In this document: positions 43,513 to 53,827 of the stretch, one piece after another
Numbering within the stretch: position 1 is the first letter of the stretch
Layout: every line of letters begins with the position of its first letter
NCBI RefSeq assembly: GCF_000422865.1
Contig: NZ_KE383936.1
Span: 222,456 to 286,455 of the forward strand
Length of the DNA stretch: 64,000 nucleotides
Origin: Oceanospirillum maris DSM 6286
Lineage (GTDB): Bacteria > Pseudomonadota > Gammaproteobacteria > Pseudomonadales > Halomonadaceae
Direction: 5' to 3'
Made by a program: the position numbers and the translations under genes
Notes under the pieces: model-generated
Told to the model about the DNA's origin: nothing
The model's database searches: none
The model's input: only the letters and a program-made list of their open reading frames with translations

Positions 43513-43692
43513 TTGGGTTTTCCTATTGATCGCCGTTTTCGATGGTTTTCTTTGATAGCTGTTGCCACTGTTCTTGCAATCATTGTCGCAACCGTTCTTG
43601 CCGTCATTGTTGCAATGATGGCTACGACCACGCTATCAAGGCTGGAGCCGAAAACGGCCTTAGTTTCACCGACAGTTGAGTTAACGTTATGA
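43513..43692 (+). CDS. Possible 59-residue membrane microprotein, uncertain
   Basis: An open frame in the ccmH-ccmI gap starts at TTG 43513 and ends in a TGA that overlaps the ccmI ATG (ATGA). The product would have a basic N terminus (DRRFRWFS), one very hydrophobic helix (IAVATVLAIIVATVLAVIVA) and a polar tail. The helix is encoded by the 24-base tandem repeat. Against it: no ribosome site, a TTG start and low-complexity sequence. It may only be a by-product of the repeat. Confidence 0.25.
   Translation: MGFPIDRRFRWFSLIAVATVLAIIVATVLAVIVAMMATTTLSRLEPKTALVSPTVELTL
43561..43623. repeat. 24-bp tandem repeat in ccmH-ccmI gap
   Basis: Units at 43561-43584 and 43585-43608 match at 19 of 24 positions (GTTGCCACTGTTCTTGCAAT start against GTCGCAACCGTTCTTGCCGT), and a third partial unit begins at 43609. 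Most ccm operons have no gap here, so the 178-base spacer seems to have grown by duplication. Confidence 0.85.
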
Positions 43693-44951
43693 CACCTCTA
43701 TGGATCGGTATGGCAGTTTTATCCGCTCTTGCAGCGGTATTTGTCCTGCTACCTTTAATTAGACAAAAGAATCAACCTGATAGCCTGACCGATGCTGAGC
43801 GTACAGAGCAAAATATCGCGATGTTTCGTCAGCGATTGAAAGAGCTGAATCAAGAATTAGAGCAAGGCAATCTGTTGTCTGAACAGTTTGAGCAGATGAA
43901 ATCAGAGTTAGAACAAACGCTGCTTGATGATGTTGGGGATACGGATATTCCTGTTCTACGTTCAACTCGTCCAAGTCTGCTTCTTAGTATTGGTTTAATC
44001 GTGCTGATTTTTGTCGGTTCGGTGGGCTGGTATTTTAGCAAAGGCAATAGTGGCGGTGTTTTGTTGGCAATGGAGCGAGGAAGCGGCCAGATGCCATCGG
44101 TTGAAGAGCTTGTCGTGCGCCTTGAGCAAAGCTTGCAGCAAAATCCAGACAGCATTGATGGCTGGTATTTGCTGGCGCGTACTTATATGAATATGGGCCG
44201 CTTTGAAGAAGCATCAAAGGCGGTTGAAGAGGTGATTCGCTTAGATGGTCGTACAGCGGTTGCTTTGGCTCAATATGCTCAAGCGTTATATTTTGCCAAT
44301 CAAAATGTAATGACACCAGAGATTGACAGCCTGTTGGATGAAGCCTTGCAGGCTGATCCTAATGAAGCAGCAGCACTGGGGTTACGGGGTATTTCTGAGT
44401 TTGAATTGGGCCGTTATCGTGAAGCGATAAGTTACTGGCAGAAAGCCCTGCCGTTTATTAATGACCCTAACAGTGCGAATGCATTGCGTGCGGGTGTTGG
44501 TGAGGCGGTACGACGTATAGAGGCACAGGGCGAGACGGTTGATATTGCCGCCATGAATCCTAACGCTAACATCGTGGCCCCTAGCGCTGATGCCGTGACA
44601 GGCCCTAGCATTAAGGTGCAGGTTGACCTTAGTGAAGCCGCAAGAGCAGCGGCAAGCCCAACCGATATCGTCTTTGTTTTTGCCCGAGCACCTCAAGGTG
44701 GCCCTCCTATGCCGTTGGCCGCAGCCCGTTTGACCGTAGCAGATCTACCGGCAACCGTAACATTGGATGACTCTATGGCGGTTGCACCAATGGCGCGTTT
44801 ATCTAGCACCGAACAAGTAAACTTAACGGCCCGAGTGGCTAAAGCGGGTACACCGGAAGCTCAAGCAGGTGATTGGCAAGGACAAAGCGGGCCTTATCCG
44901 GTTAGCCATAAAGAGATTGTGACGCTGGTCATTACAGAGCAGATTCAGTAA
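43689..44951 (+). CDS. ccmI: Cytochrome c biogenesis TPR protein CcmI
   Basis: Membrane-anchored chaperone that holds apocytochrome c for heme attachment. 420 residues: two transmembrane helices near the N terminus (MAVLSALAAVFVLLPL and LLLSIGLIVLIFVGSVGWYF) around a coiled-coil loop, then TPR repeats from about residue 150 (DGWYLLARTYMNMGRFEEAS), and a C-terminal beta-rich domain with PMPLAAARLTVADLP typical of the longer CcmI (CycH). Followed by a strong terminator. Confidence 0.94.
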   Translation: MTPLWIGMAVLSALAAVFVLLPLIRQKNQPDSLTDAERTEQNIAMFRQRLKELNQELEQGNLLSEQFEQMKSELEQTLLDDVGDTDIPVLRSTRPSLLLSIGLIVLIFVGSVGWYFSKGNSGGVLLAMERGSGQMPSVEELVVRLEQSLQQNPDSIDGWYLLARTYMNMGRFEEASKAVEEVIRLDGRTAVALAQYAQALYFANQNVMTPEIDSLLDEALQADPNEAAALGLRGISEFELGRYREAISYWQKALPFINDPNSANALRAGVGEAVRRIEAQGETVDIAAMNPNANIVAPSADAVTGPSIKVQVDLSEAARAAASPTDIVFVFARAPQGGPPMPLAAARLTVADLPATVTLDDSMAVAPMARLSSTEQVNLTARVAKAGTPEAQAGDWQGQSGPYPVSHKEIVTLVITEQIQ

Positions 44952-44969
44952 TCTAGGCAACTGGATAGA

Positions 44970-44997
44970 TATCCACTGATTAAGTAATAAGTGGATA
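44970..44997. repeat. Inverted repeat after ccmI
   Basis: TATCCACT (44970-44977) and AGTGGATA (44990-44997) form an 8-bp inverted repeat with a 12-base spacer, just upstream of the ccmI terminator. Function unknown; it may stabilise the 3' end of the mRNA. Confidence 0.5.
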
Positions 44998-45013
44998 CTT
45001 GGCAACTCTTCTG

Positions 45014-45044
45014 AAGCAGGGCTATTTAGCCCTGCTTTGTTTTG
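45014..45044 (+). terminator. Terminator after ccmI
   Basis: AAGCAGGGCTA-TT-TAGCCCTGCTT is an 11-base perfect inverted repeat followed by TGTTTTGT. It ends the ccm operon 63 bases after the ccmI stop. The remaining 97 bases to smc presumably hold the smc promoter. Confidence 0.85.
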
Positions 45045-45141
45045 TGTTGGATTTGTACCTAAACAACACAAACAACAGGCCTACCAGAAAAGATTCGGCT
45101 ATTAAGCCAGATACAGCAACAGACTCAGGTAATAGCAGGTT

Positions 45142-48100
45142 ATGCGGCTTAAATGTATTCGACTGGCAGGGTTCAAGTCTTTTGTGGACCCGACCACCGT
45201 GCCTTTTACAAAAAATATGACCTGCGTTGTCGGCCCGAACGGTTGTGGCAAATCGAATATTATCGATGCCGTGCGCTGGGTAATGGGAGAAAGCTCGGCG
45301 AAACACCTGCGGGGTGAATCGATGACCGACGTTATTTTCAACGGTTCCACCGCTCGTAAACCGGTTAACCAAGCGTCTATCGAGCTAGTGTTTGATAACA
45401 GTGATGGCACCTTAAAGGGGCAATACGGGCAATATGCAGAGATTGCGCTAAAGCGTCAGGTGAATCGCGATGGGCAGTCAAACTATTATCTTAATGGTAC
45501 TAAATGTCGCCGTAAGGATATTACCGAAATATTTCTCGGCACAGGTTTAGGCGCTCGTAGCTATGCCATTATTGAGCAGGGCATGATCTCCCGCTTAATT
45601 GAAGCTAAACCGGAAGAACTGCGCCATACCCTTGAAGAAGCCGCTGGCATTTCTAAATACAAAGAGCGCCGACGTGAAACCGAAAATCGGATGCGCCGTA
45701 CCCATGACAATCTTGAGCGCCTGCAAGATATTCGTGATGAACTAGAGCGTCAGTTACAGCGCCTGCAACGGCAAGCTGATGCAGCCCATCGATACCGAGA
45801 ATTAAAATCCCAAGAGCGTCGCCTTAAAGGGCAGCTGCGAGCCATCCGGTGGCGTGATTTAGATGTACAGGTTCGGCAGTATGCTGCAGTGATTGGGGAT
45901 CTAGAGGTTCGCTCAGAAAAGCATCTCTTTGCCCTGCGCCGCGCTGAGAGTGAGATTGAAGAAAGCCGCCAGCAGCATCAAGACGCTAACGAGCAACTTG
46001 AGCAGTTTCAGGCCAGTTTTTACGAGCTGGGCAATCAGATCTCTCACCTAGAACAGCAGATGAGCCACCAGAAGCAGCGAGGGCAACAGCTGCATATCGA
46101 CCTGTTAGATGTTGATCGACAGATTCAGGAAAATAACCAAGAACAGTTACAGGATAAAGAGCGTTTACAGGCTGTACTCTTACAGCTAGAAGCGTTAGAA
46201 CCTGAATTTGAGATACAGCAGGAAACCAGTGAATCCCTAGAGCTGGCGCTGGAAGAAGCCGAGGAAAATGTTCAGCAATGGCAGCACCGCTGGGATAGCT
46301 TTAATCAAACCGCACAACAGTATCAGCGTGATGCAGAGCTAGCCCAAAGTCATATCCAGCAACATGAGCGCAGCTTAACGGAATTGCTGCAACGCCAAGG
46401 CAGAACACAGGATCAGCTGCAAAGTTTGGATGCTCCAGAGGAGAATGACGACGAACTGGAGCTGATGCAGGAAACGTCCCTTGAATATGAATTGCAATTA
46501 GAAGACTTAGAAGACGCCGCTGAAACACAGAAAACATCACTGCACATTTGCCGTGAACAGCTCGCCCAGACTCAGCAGCAGCGTGAAGAGCTACAAGGGC
46601 AGCAGCAAATTAATGCCGGTCGGTTAGCCTCCCTTCAAGCCTTACAAGAGGCCGCATTAGCGGACGATGATCCTGATCAGCAGCGCTGGTTAGTGGCTCA
46701 GGGGTTATCTCAAGCGCCTAAATTGGCGGAACAGTTAGATGTGGCTCCTCGCTGGGTACAAGCGGTGGAAACCGTATTGGGGGATCAGCTGCAAGGATTA
46801 AGCTGTAAACAACTGCAGCTACCGGGCTTAGCCCGTGATCTTGCGACCCAAGAGAAAGCTCATTTCAGTTTTATTGCAGCAGACTGCTCGCTGCCGGTAT
46901 TGAGTTCTAAGATTGAATACCGTGAAACGCTGGCAGCCCAGGTTTCTTTTTCGACACACCAGGCTTCTTTTTCTGGGCATCAAGCTTCTTCTCTCTCTGG
47001 GCATCAAGACTTATTACAACTGCCGGAATCACTTTTACAGGTGATTACTGTTGAAAGTCTTGATCAGGGCTTTCAGCGTTTAGCCGAGCTGCCTCTTGGT
47101 TACTCTGTAATTACCGAACAGGGTATTTGGCTAGGGCATGGTTGGTTGCGCTATCACAAAGGTAATACCCAAGCACAGGGCGTATTAAATCGAAGTCGTG
47201 ATATTGAACAGTTAGAGCTTGATATAAAAGCCGCTCAAGAGCAACTTGCCAAACTTGACCTCGACGTGACTAGGCTTCGTCAGCAGCAACAGGTGCTGGA
47301 AACGGAGTCTAGCCAGGTTGCAGATCAGCGTATGGCCGTTCAGCGTCAGAAAAGTGAATGGGATGGACAGATCCACACCCGACAGCTAAAGCGAGAACAG
47401 TTTAACGAGCGTCAACGTCATCTTAATGAAGAGTTAGCCCAGATTCAGGCGAGGCTTGAAGAAGAGCAGGGGATGTTAGAAGAAGCCCGAGAAAATTGGC
47501 AGCTGGCACTTGAGCAGGTCGAGCAGTTTTCTGAAGAACGGGAACATCTGCAAGCGGATAGAAATCGTATTAAAGAGGCTTGTGAGCAGCAGCGTCAAAC
47601 CGTTCGCCAAGAACGAGACAAGCTACATCAATTGGCTCTGCGTCGACAAGAGCTATCCGGCCAGAAGCAGCTATCAGAAAAAGGTGCTGAACGAATCGAG
47701 CAACAGCTAGAGCGCCTTCGTGAAAAACGTGAAGATCTACTAATGCATCTTGAGAGTGTGCAGGAGCCTAAAGAAGATAGCGAACTGCGACTGGATGAGC
47801 TGATTGAGCGAAAAGCGGCAGAAGAACAGAAACTGACCGGTGTACGTGAAAAAGCTCAGCAGTTAAATGAAGGAATGCACCTACTGGAAAAAAGTCGCAC
47901 CGAGCATGAGCGAGATCTTGAGCGCGTTCGTACTGAGCTTGAGAAAATGCGTATGCAACAGCAGGCTCTTTCGGTTCAACGGGAAGGTATTAATGAACAG
48001 CTGGATGAGATAGGTGGCGATCTTGATGACCTGCTTAACGGTCTACCAGAAGAGGCCACGGCGAATCATTGGCAAGAGCAGCAAAGCCAAGTAACCGAAA

Positions 48101-48726
48101 AAATTAAGCGTCTAGGGGCGATCAATCTAGCGGCTATCGAGGAGTATGAAACGCAGTTAGAACGAAAACAATATTTGGACGCTCAGCATGATGAGCTGAC
48201 GGAAGCCCTTGGTTTGTTAGAAAATGCAATTCGTAAGATCGATAAAGAAACCCGTCAACGCTTTAAACAAACCTTCGATGAAGTTAACCATTGGTTACAA
48301 CATTTGTTTCCGAAGGTTTTTGGTGGAGGTAGTGCTTGGCTTGCGTTAACCGGTGATGACCTGTTAGAAACAGGGGTAACTATTATGGCAAGACCACCGG
48401 GTAAGAAAAATAGTACTATTCATCTATTATCGGGTGGGGAAAAAGCACTGACGGCGATTGCGTTAGTTTTTTCGATTTTTCAGTTAAATCCAGCTCCTTT
48501 TTGTATGTTGGATGAAGTTGATGCGCCCTTAGATGATGCTAATGTTGGGCGATACGCCCGTATTGTTAAGGAAATGTCAGAACATTTGCAGTTTATCTAT
48601 ATCAGTCACAATAAAATTGCAATGGAGATGGCGGATCACCTGATGGGTGTTACTATGCAAGAACCTGGTGTTTCCCGCATCGTGGCAGTCGATATTGATG
48701 AAGCAACTGCGCTTGTAGACGTATAA
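45142..48726 (+). CDS. smc: Chromosome segregation ATPase Smc
   Basis: Structural maintenance of chromosomes protein; a coiled-coil dimer that compacts and organises the nucleoid, working with ScpA/ScpB (not in window). 1194 residues. N-terminal head: MRLKCIRLAGFKSFVDPTTV and Walker A GPNGCGKSNI (31-40). Two long coiled-coil arms flank a hinge near residues 520-680. C-terminal head: signature LLSGGEKALTAIALVFSIFQ, Walker B FCMLDEVDAPLDD. The hinge carries a triplicated S-x-HQ peptide at residues 601-622. This is Smc rather than MukB. Confidence 0.96.
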   Translation: MRLKCIRLAGFKSFVDPTTVPFTKNMTCVVGPNGCGKSNIIDAVRWVMGESSAKHLRGESMTDVIFNGSTARKPVNQASIELVFDNSDGTLKGQYGQYAEIALKRQVNRDGQSNYYLNGTKCRRKDITEIFLGTGLGARSYAIIEQGMISRLIEAKPEELRHTLEEAAGISKYKERRRETENRMRRTHDNLERLQDIRDELERQLQRLQRQADAAHRYRELKSQERRLKGQLRAIRWRDLDVQVRQYAAVIGDLEVRSEKHLFALRRAESEIEESRQQHQDANEQLEQFQASFYELGNQISHLEQQMSHQKQRGQQLHIDLLDVDRQIQENNQEQLQDKERLQAVLLQLEALEPEFEIQQETSESLELALEEAEENVQQWQHRWDSFNQTAQQYQRDAELAQSHIQQHERSLTELLQRQGRTQDQLQSLDAPEENDDELELMQETSLEYELQLEDLEDAAETQKTSLHICREQLAQTQQQREELQGQQQINAGRLASLQALQEAALADDDPDQQRWLVAQGLSQAPKLAEQLDVAPRWVQAVETVLGDQLQGLSCKQLQLPGLARDLATQEKAHFSFIAADCSLPVLSSKIEYRETLAAQVSFSTHQASFSGHQASSLSGHQDLLQLPESLLQVITVESLDQGFQRLAELPLGYSVITEQGIWLGHGWLRYHKGNTQAQGVLNRSRDIEQLELDIKAAQEQLAKLDLDVTRLRQQQQVLETESSQVADQRMAVQRQKSEWDGQIHTRQLKREQFNERQRHLNEELAQIQARLEEEQGMLEEARENWQLALEQVEQFSEEREHLQADRNRIKEACEQQRQTVRQERDKLHQLALRRQELSGQKQLSEKGAERIEQQLERLREKREDLLMHLESVQEPKEDSELRLDELIERKAAEEQKLTGVREKAQQLNEGMHLLEKSRTEHERDLERVRTELEKMRMQQQALSVQREGINEQLDEIGGDLDDLLNGLPEEATANHWQEQQSQVTEKIKRLGAINLAAIEEYETQLERKQYLDAQHDELTEALGLLENAIRKIDKETRQRFKQTFDEVNHWLQHLFPKVFGGGSAWLALTGDDLLETGVTIMARPPGKKNSTIHLLSGGEKALTAIALVFSIFQLNPAPFCMLDEVDAPLDDANVGRYARIVKEMSEHLQFIYISHNKIAMEMADHLMGVTMQEPGVSRIVAVDIDEATALVDV
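46942..47007 (+). repeat. 21/24-bp tandem repeat inside smc hinge
   Basis: Three in-frame units encode VSFSTHQ (46942-46962), ASFSGHQ (46963-46983) and ASSLSGHQ (46984-47007). They sit in the hinge region between LAAQ and DLLQLPESLL, probably in a surface loop. Confidence 0.85.
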
Positions 48727-48816
48727 TTGTTGCTTTTTGTAGAGTAAAATAGGCAAAGTCAACTAATCTAAGTCAATCTATTTAACGTTTATTTATATAT
48801 ACAAGGTTTTAGCTGC

Positions 48817-50382
48817 ATGGGATTACGTGAGTGGCTGATGATTCTTGGTGGTGTGGTTTTGACGCTTATCATAGCCGATGGCATCCGGCGTATGCGCAAA
48901 TCTGATGCAACTCAAGATGATTTGGATGAAGAAGAGCGTGCGCGACAGGCACAGCTACGTCGAGAGCTACCTGCTGGAAAGGCTCGAGTTATCAAAACAC
49001 ACGATGTTGATGTCTTTGATGACGACCCTATTCCTGTTCTATGTCATGAAATTGAAATACCGGGCTTTAAGGATAGCGATCCTAGTCAGTCATCTCGCTA
49101 TTCTAATAGTGAAGAGGATTTAGCGAGCTTTAATTTTAATAACGAAGAACAGCAAGAAAGCCAAGATCAGTTATCGCCATTTGCCACTGAGAATACGCAA
49201 GAAGAACCTAGAGCAACGGTTCAGGATCTGAATGATTCAGATGCTTATAGTAGCCCATTGCCGGAGGCTGATTTTGTTAATAATGATGAAGCGTCTTTAG
49301 GCTATGAAGATGCACTTTTAAGTGAACCTTTTGCTACCGCTGAATATGAGACAGAGCTGGAATCTGAGCCGCAACTAGAATTTAATCCAGAAGAGGGCAT
49401 CCCTCTTAACGGTTTAGATGATTTAGAGCCACCGGTTCCCCTTGAGCAGCGTTTTGCTGAAGAGCAATATCGCCGTCAAGAAGCATTAAGACTTCGCCAA
49501 GAGGAAGCTGATGCAGAAAGGCAAGCGACAGCCGATGAGCAGGCAGAAGCTCTAGCACAGCAGGAAGAAGACGAAGATCCTGTTAAAGCTGCTGCGCGGC
49601 GTATCCTTGGTAAGCATACAGGGCCTAGACCGTCTGAGCGACTGGCTGCGATGCAGCAACAAATGTCGGAAGTTAGTTTGGCCGAGCAGCAATATCTTGA
49701 TCAGCAAGCGGCGGAGTCCAAAGCTCAAGTCGCACGCTTAAAAGATGATCAAGCTCGCAAAGCCAACGCTGGTCAGATTGCTCAAGGCTATCAGAGCCAA
49801 AGTTATCAAAGCCAACCTTATCAAGGTAATGAAGAGCCGGCGGATTCATATTCATCACAGGAAGAAGTGCAACCACCTATGCGTGAAAGACCAACTACTC
49901 GTAAGCCGTTACTGACAGAAGAAGAAGAGCGTGGCCAGATCGCGGATGCTAATGAGCTTCTAGTGATGCACGTTAAATGCAGAGACCCCCGTGGATTCCA
50001 TGGTTCTGCGCTGCTACACATTGTTATGCAGTGCGGTATGCAGTTTGGAGACATGAAGGTGTTCCATCGTTTTGTAAAAACAGAAGATGGCCCTCAGATA
50101 CAGTTTTCTATGTTGAGTTCTGTTGAGCCTGGGGTCTTTGATCTTGATGAAATTGATGAACTTTATATTCCAAGCATCACTTTTATCATGGGTTTGCCTG
50201 CGCCGGGTAACAGCCAAGAATGTTTCTCTATGATGCTAGAGACAGCCAAGGTGATTGTTCGTCACTTAGATGGCGAGTTACGGGATGAACACCGCAGTGT
50301 AATGACGCCGCAAACCATTGAGCACTATAAGCAGCGTATTCAAGACTTCGAGCGCCGTAAACAGCTAGCTCGTATGCGTTAA
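48817..50382 (+). CDS. zipA: Cell division protein ZipA
   Basis: Bitopic inner-membrane protein that tethers FtsZ filaments at the division site. 521 residues, long for ZipA because of its linker. N-terminal membrane anchor (LMILGGVVLTLIIADGIRRM); a roughly 330-residue acidic, Glu/Gln-rich linker with repeats such as GYQSQSYQSQPYQG; C-terminal FtsZ-binding domain from about residue 375 (LLVMHVKCRDPRGFHGSALL, MQFGDMKVFHRF, SITFIMGLPAPGN). The smc-zipA-ligA order is conserved in Pseudomonas. Confidence 0.95.
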   Translation: MGLREWLMILGGVVLTLIIADGIRRMRKSDATQDDLDEEERARQAQLRRELPAGKARVIKTHDVDVFDDDPIPVLCHEIEIPGFKDSDPSQSSRYSNSEEDLASFNFNNEEQQESQDQLSPFATENTQEEPRATVQDLNDSDAYSSPLPEADFVNNDEASLGYEDALLSEPFATAEYETELESEPQLEFNPEEGIPLNGLDDLEPPVPLEQRFAEEQYRRQEALRLRQEEADAERQATADEQAEALAQQEEDEDPVKAAARRILGKHTGPRPSERLAAMQQQMSEVSLAEQQYLDQQAAESKAQVARLKDDQARKANAGQIAQGYQSQSYQSQPYQGNEEPADSYSSQEEVQPPMRERPTTRKPLLTEEEERGQIADANELLVMHVKCRDPRGFHGSALLHIVMQCGMQFGDMKVFHRFVKTEDGPQIQFSMLSSVEPGVFDLDEIDELYIPSITFIMGLPAPGNSQECFSMMLETAKVIVRHLDGELRDEHRSVMTPQTIEHYKQRIQDFERRKQLARMR

Positions 50383-50430
50383 CTGCACTTGAACTAACCG
50401 TATACACTTGAATTAACTGTAATAGCCGCG

Positions 50431-50459
50431 AAACCACCCTTTGGTGGTTTTGCTGTTTT
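50431..50459 (+). terminator. Terminator-like hairpin after zipA
   Basis: AAACCACC-CTTT-GGTGGTTT is a perfect 8-bp stem followed by TGCTGTTTT, 49 bases after the zipA stop. The T tract is interrupted, so termination may be partial. Confidence 0.75.
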
Positions 50460-50525
50460 AGTTGGGCTGGTTTGTATCACGACGATTGTTTCTTGATTGT
50501 TTATCACCGTTCCCTTTAATTTTAA

Positions 50526-52631
<2,106 letters not shown>

Positions 52632-52705
52632 TAGGCTTTTTATAAGCTGACCGAATGACGTATATCGTCTTAATAACGTGATAATTGATTTATGGGTAAC
52701 GTTTA

Positions 52706-53431
52706 ATGTTGAAAGGATATCAAACTCGTTTATACAGATGCTCCCAAATACTCAGCGAGCGTCGAGCTGGATTAATGACGGCACTCATAGGCTTATTGGT
52801 GCTTTTAAGTGGTTGTGCTACCACACCGCCTCAAGAGCCGGATAACGCCTGTGAAATTTTTCGGCAATATCCCGATTGGTACACCGCTGCCAAGCAATCA
52901 GAAGATAAATGGGGAACGGCAGTGCCTATTTTGCTGGCCTTTATTCATCAGGAATCCTCATTTCAGCCTGATGCTCAGCCAAGGCGCAGTACTTTTCTAG
53001 GCTTTATTCCTGGCCCGCGTAAATCATCGTCCTATGGCTATACCCAAGCAATTGATACCACTTGGGAAGAATACCAAGAAAAAACAGGAAACCTGTATGC
53101 CAGCCGTGGCAACTTTGCCGATGCGGTGGATTTTATCGGCTGGTATAACTACCAAGGCTTTTTGCGTAATCGCATTGAACGGAACCAAACCTACTATATG
53201 TATATCGCTTACCATGAAGGCCACGGTGGCTATACCAATAACGCTTGGAAGAACAAAAAATGGCTAAAGGATGTATCCACTAAGGTTGCTAATCGAGCTA
53301 TTGAATACCACAAGCAGCTAAAAAGCTGCGGCTATAATATGAATCGAAGCCCAAGCAGTATTAATGGCAGTAGCAGTAATGGAAATAGGAAAAGCGATGT
53401 CAATAGAAACGAGAGCTGGTGGGTGTTTTAA
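52706..53431 (+). CDS. Lytic-transglycosylase-like (SLT) lipoprotein
   Basis: Predicted outer-membrane lipoprotein that cleaves peptidoglycan glycan strands. 241 residues. A lipobox LLSGC puts the acylated cysteine at residue 37; the signal part would be long, and an alternative start at Met24 (52775) gives a short one. The SLT-type motif IHQESSFQPDA has the catalytic glutamate candidate E83, followed by SSYGYTQAIDTTWEEYQ and IGWYNYQGFLRN. The C terminus is a Ser/Asn-rich tail. Partner genes are not evident; it sits between ligA and the yheU-like gene. Confidence 0.85.
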   Translation: MLKGYQTRLYRCSQILSERRAGLMTALIGLLVLLSGCATTPPQEPDNACEIFRQYPDWYTAAKQSEDKWGTAVPILLAFIHQESSFQPDAQPRRSTFLGFIPGPRKSSSYGYTQAIDTTWEEYQEKTGNLYASRGNFADAVDFIGWYNYQGFLRNRIERNQTYYMYIAYHEGHGGYTNNAWKNKKWLKDVSTKVANRAIEYHKQLKSCGYNMNRSPSSINGSSSNGNRKSDVNRNESWWVF

Positions 53432-53487
53432 CCCACCATTTTCTATCGTTTTTTTATTTACTTACAATCCACAGAAAGAGACATTAC

Positions 53488-53730
53488 ATGATAGAAGTGC
53501 CCCATAAAGATATTTCATCAGAGGCGCTACAGGGATTGTTAGAAGATTTTGTTACCCGCCAAGGGTACGACACGACGGATGTGGAGCGAGGGCTGGATGA
53601 CTGGGTACAGCAGGTTAGCCAACAGTTGGTTCAAGGCCAGTTGAGTATTGTGTTTGACCCAGTGACCGAGTCCGTCACAATTCTTACTCGACAGGAATAC
53701 AAATCACGATTACAAGAAGCCGGTTTTTAG
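53488..53730 (+). CDS. YheU family (UPF0270) protein
   Basis: Small cytoplasmic protein of unknown function in gammaproteobacteria. The ATG at 53488 gives 80 residues, the family length; an upstream in-frame start overlaps the lipoprotein gene. Motifs MIEVPHKDISSEALQGLLED and VTRQGYDTTDVERGLDDWVQ are typical. The last codons (GGT TTT TAG) lie inside the first unit of a 13-base tandem repeat, so the gene end takes part in the repeat and in a large inverted repeat. Confidence 0.9.
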   Translation: MIEVPHKDISSEALQGLLEDFVTRQGYDTTDVERGLDDWVQQVSQQLVQGQLSIVFDPVTESVTILTRQEYKSRLQEAGF

Positions 53731-53809
53731 TGAGTATTTTTAGTGAGTAGTGCGTGTTTTTAGTGAGTAGTCAGCGGTTAATGCTGACTACTCGCATTCT
53801 AAAAACCGG
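53720..53809. repeat. Composite repeat: 13-bp direct repeats inside nested inverted repeats
   Basis: TTTTTAGTGAGTA occurs in tandem at 53724-53736 and 53737-53749 and again at 53757-53769. The third copy runs into a perfect 11-bp hairpin GAGTAGTCAGC / GCTGACTACTC (53765-53775, 53783-53793; loop 7). An outer inverted repeat CCGGTTTTTAG (53720-53730) / CTAAAAACCGG (53799-53809) encloses everything. It lies between convergent genes and could act as a bidirectional terminator enlarged by duplication. Confidence 0.85.
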
Positions 53810-53827
53810 TATTGATCATTTGAGCAT

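Noticed and set aside
43561-43623. 24-base repeats as a CRISPR-like array
   Set aside because: Units are directly adjacent with no spacers, only 2-3 copies, and imperfect; no cas genes in the window.
45022-45410. Minus-strand open frames covering the ccmI-smc gap and smc start
   Set aside because: They lie antisense to the conserved Smc head domain and span a terminator; no family resemblance.
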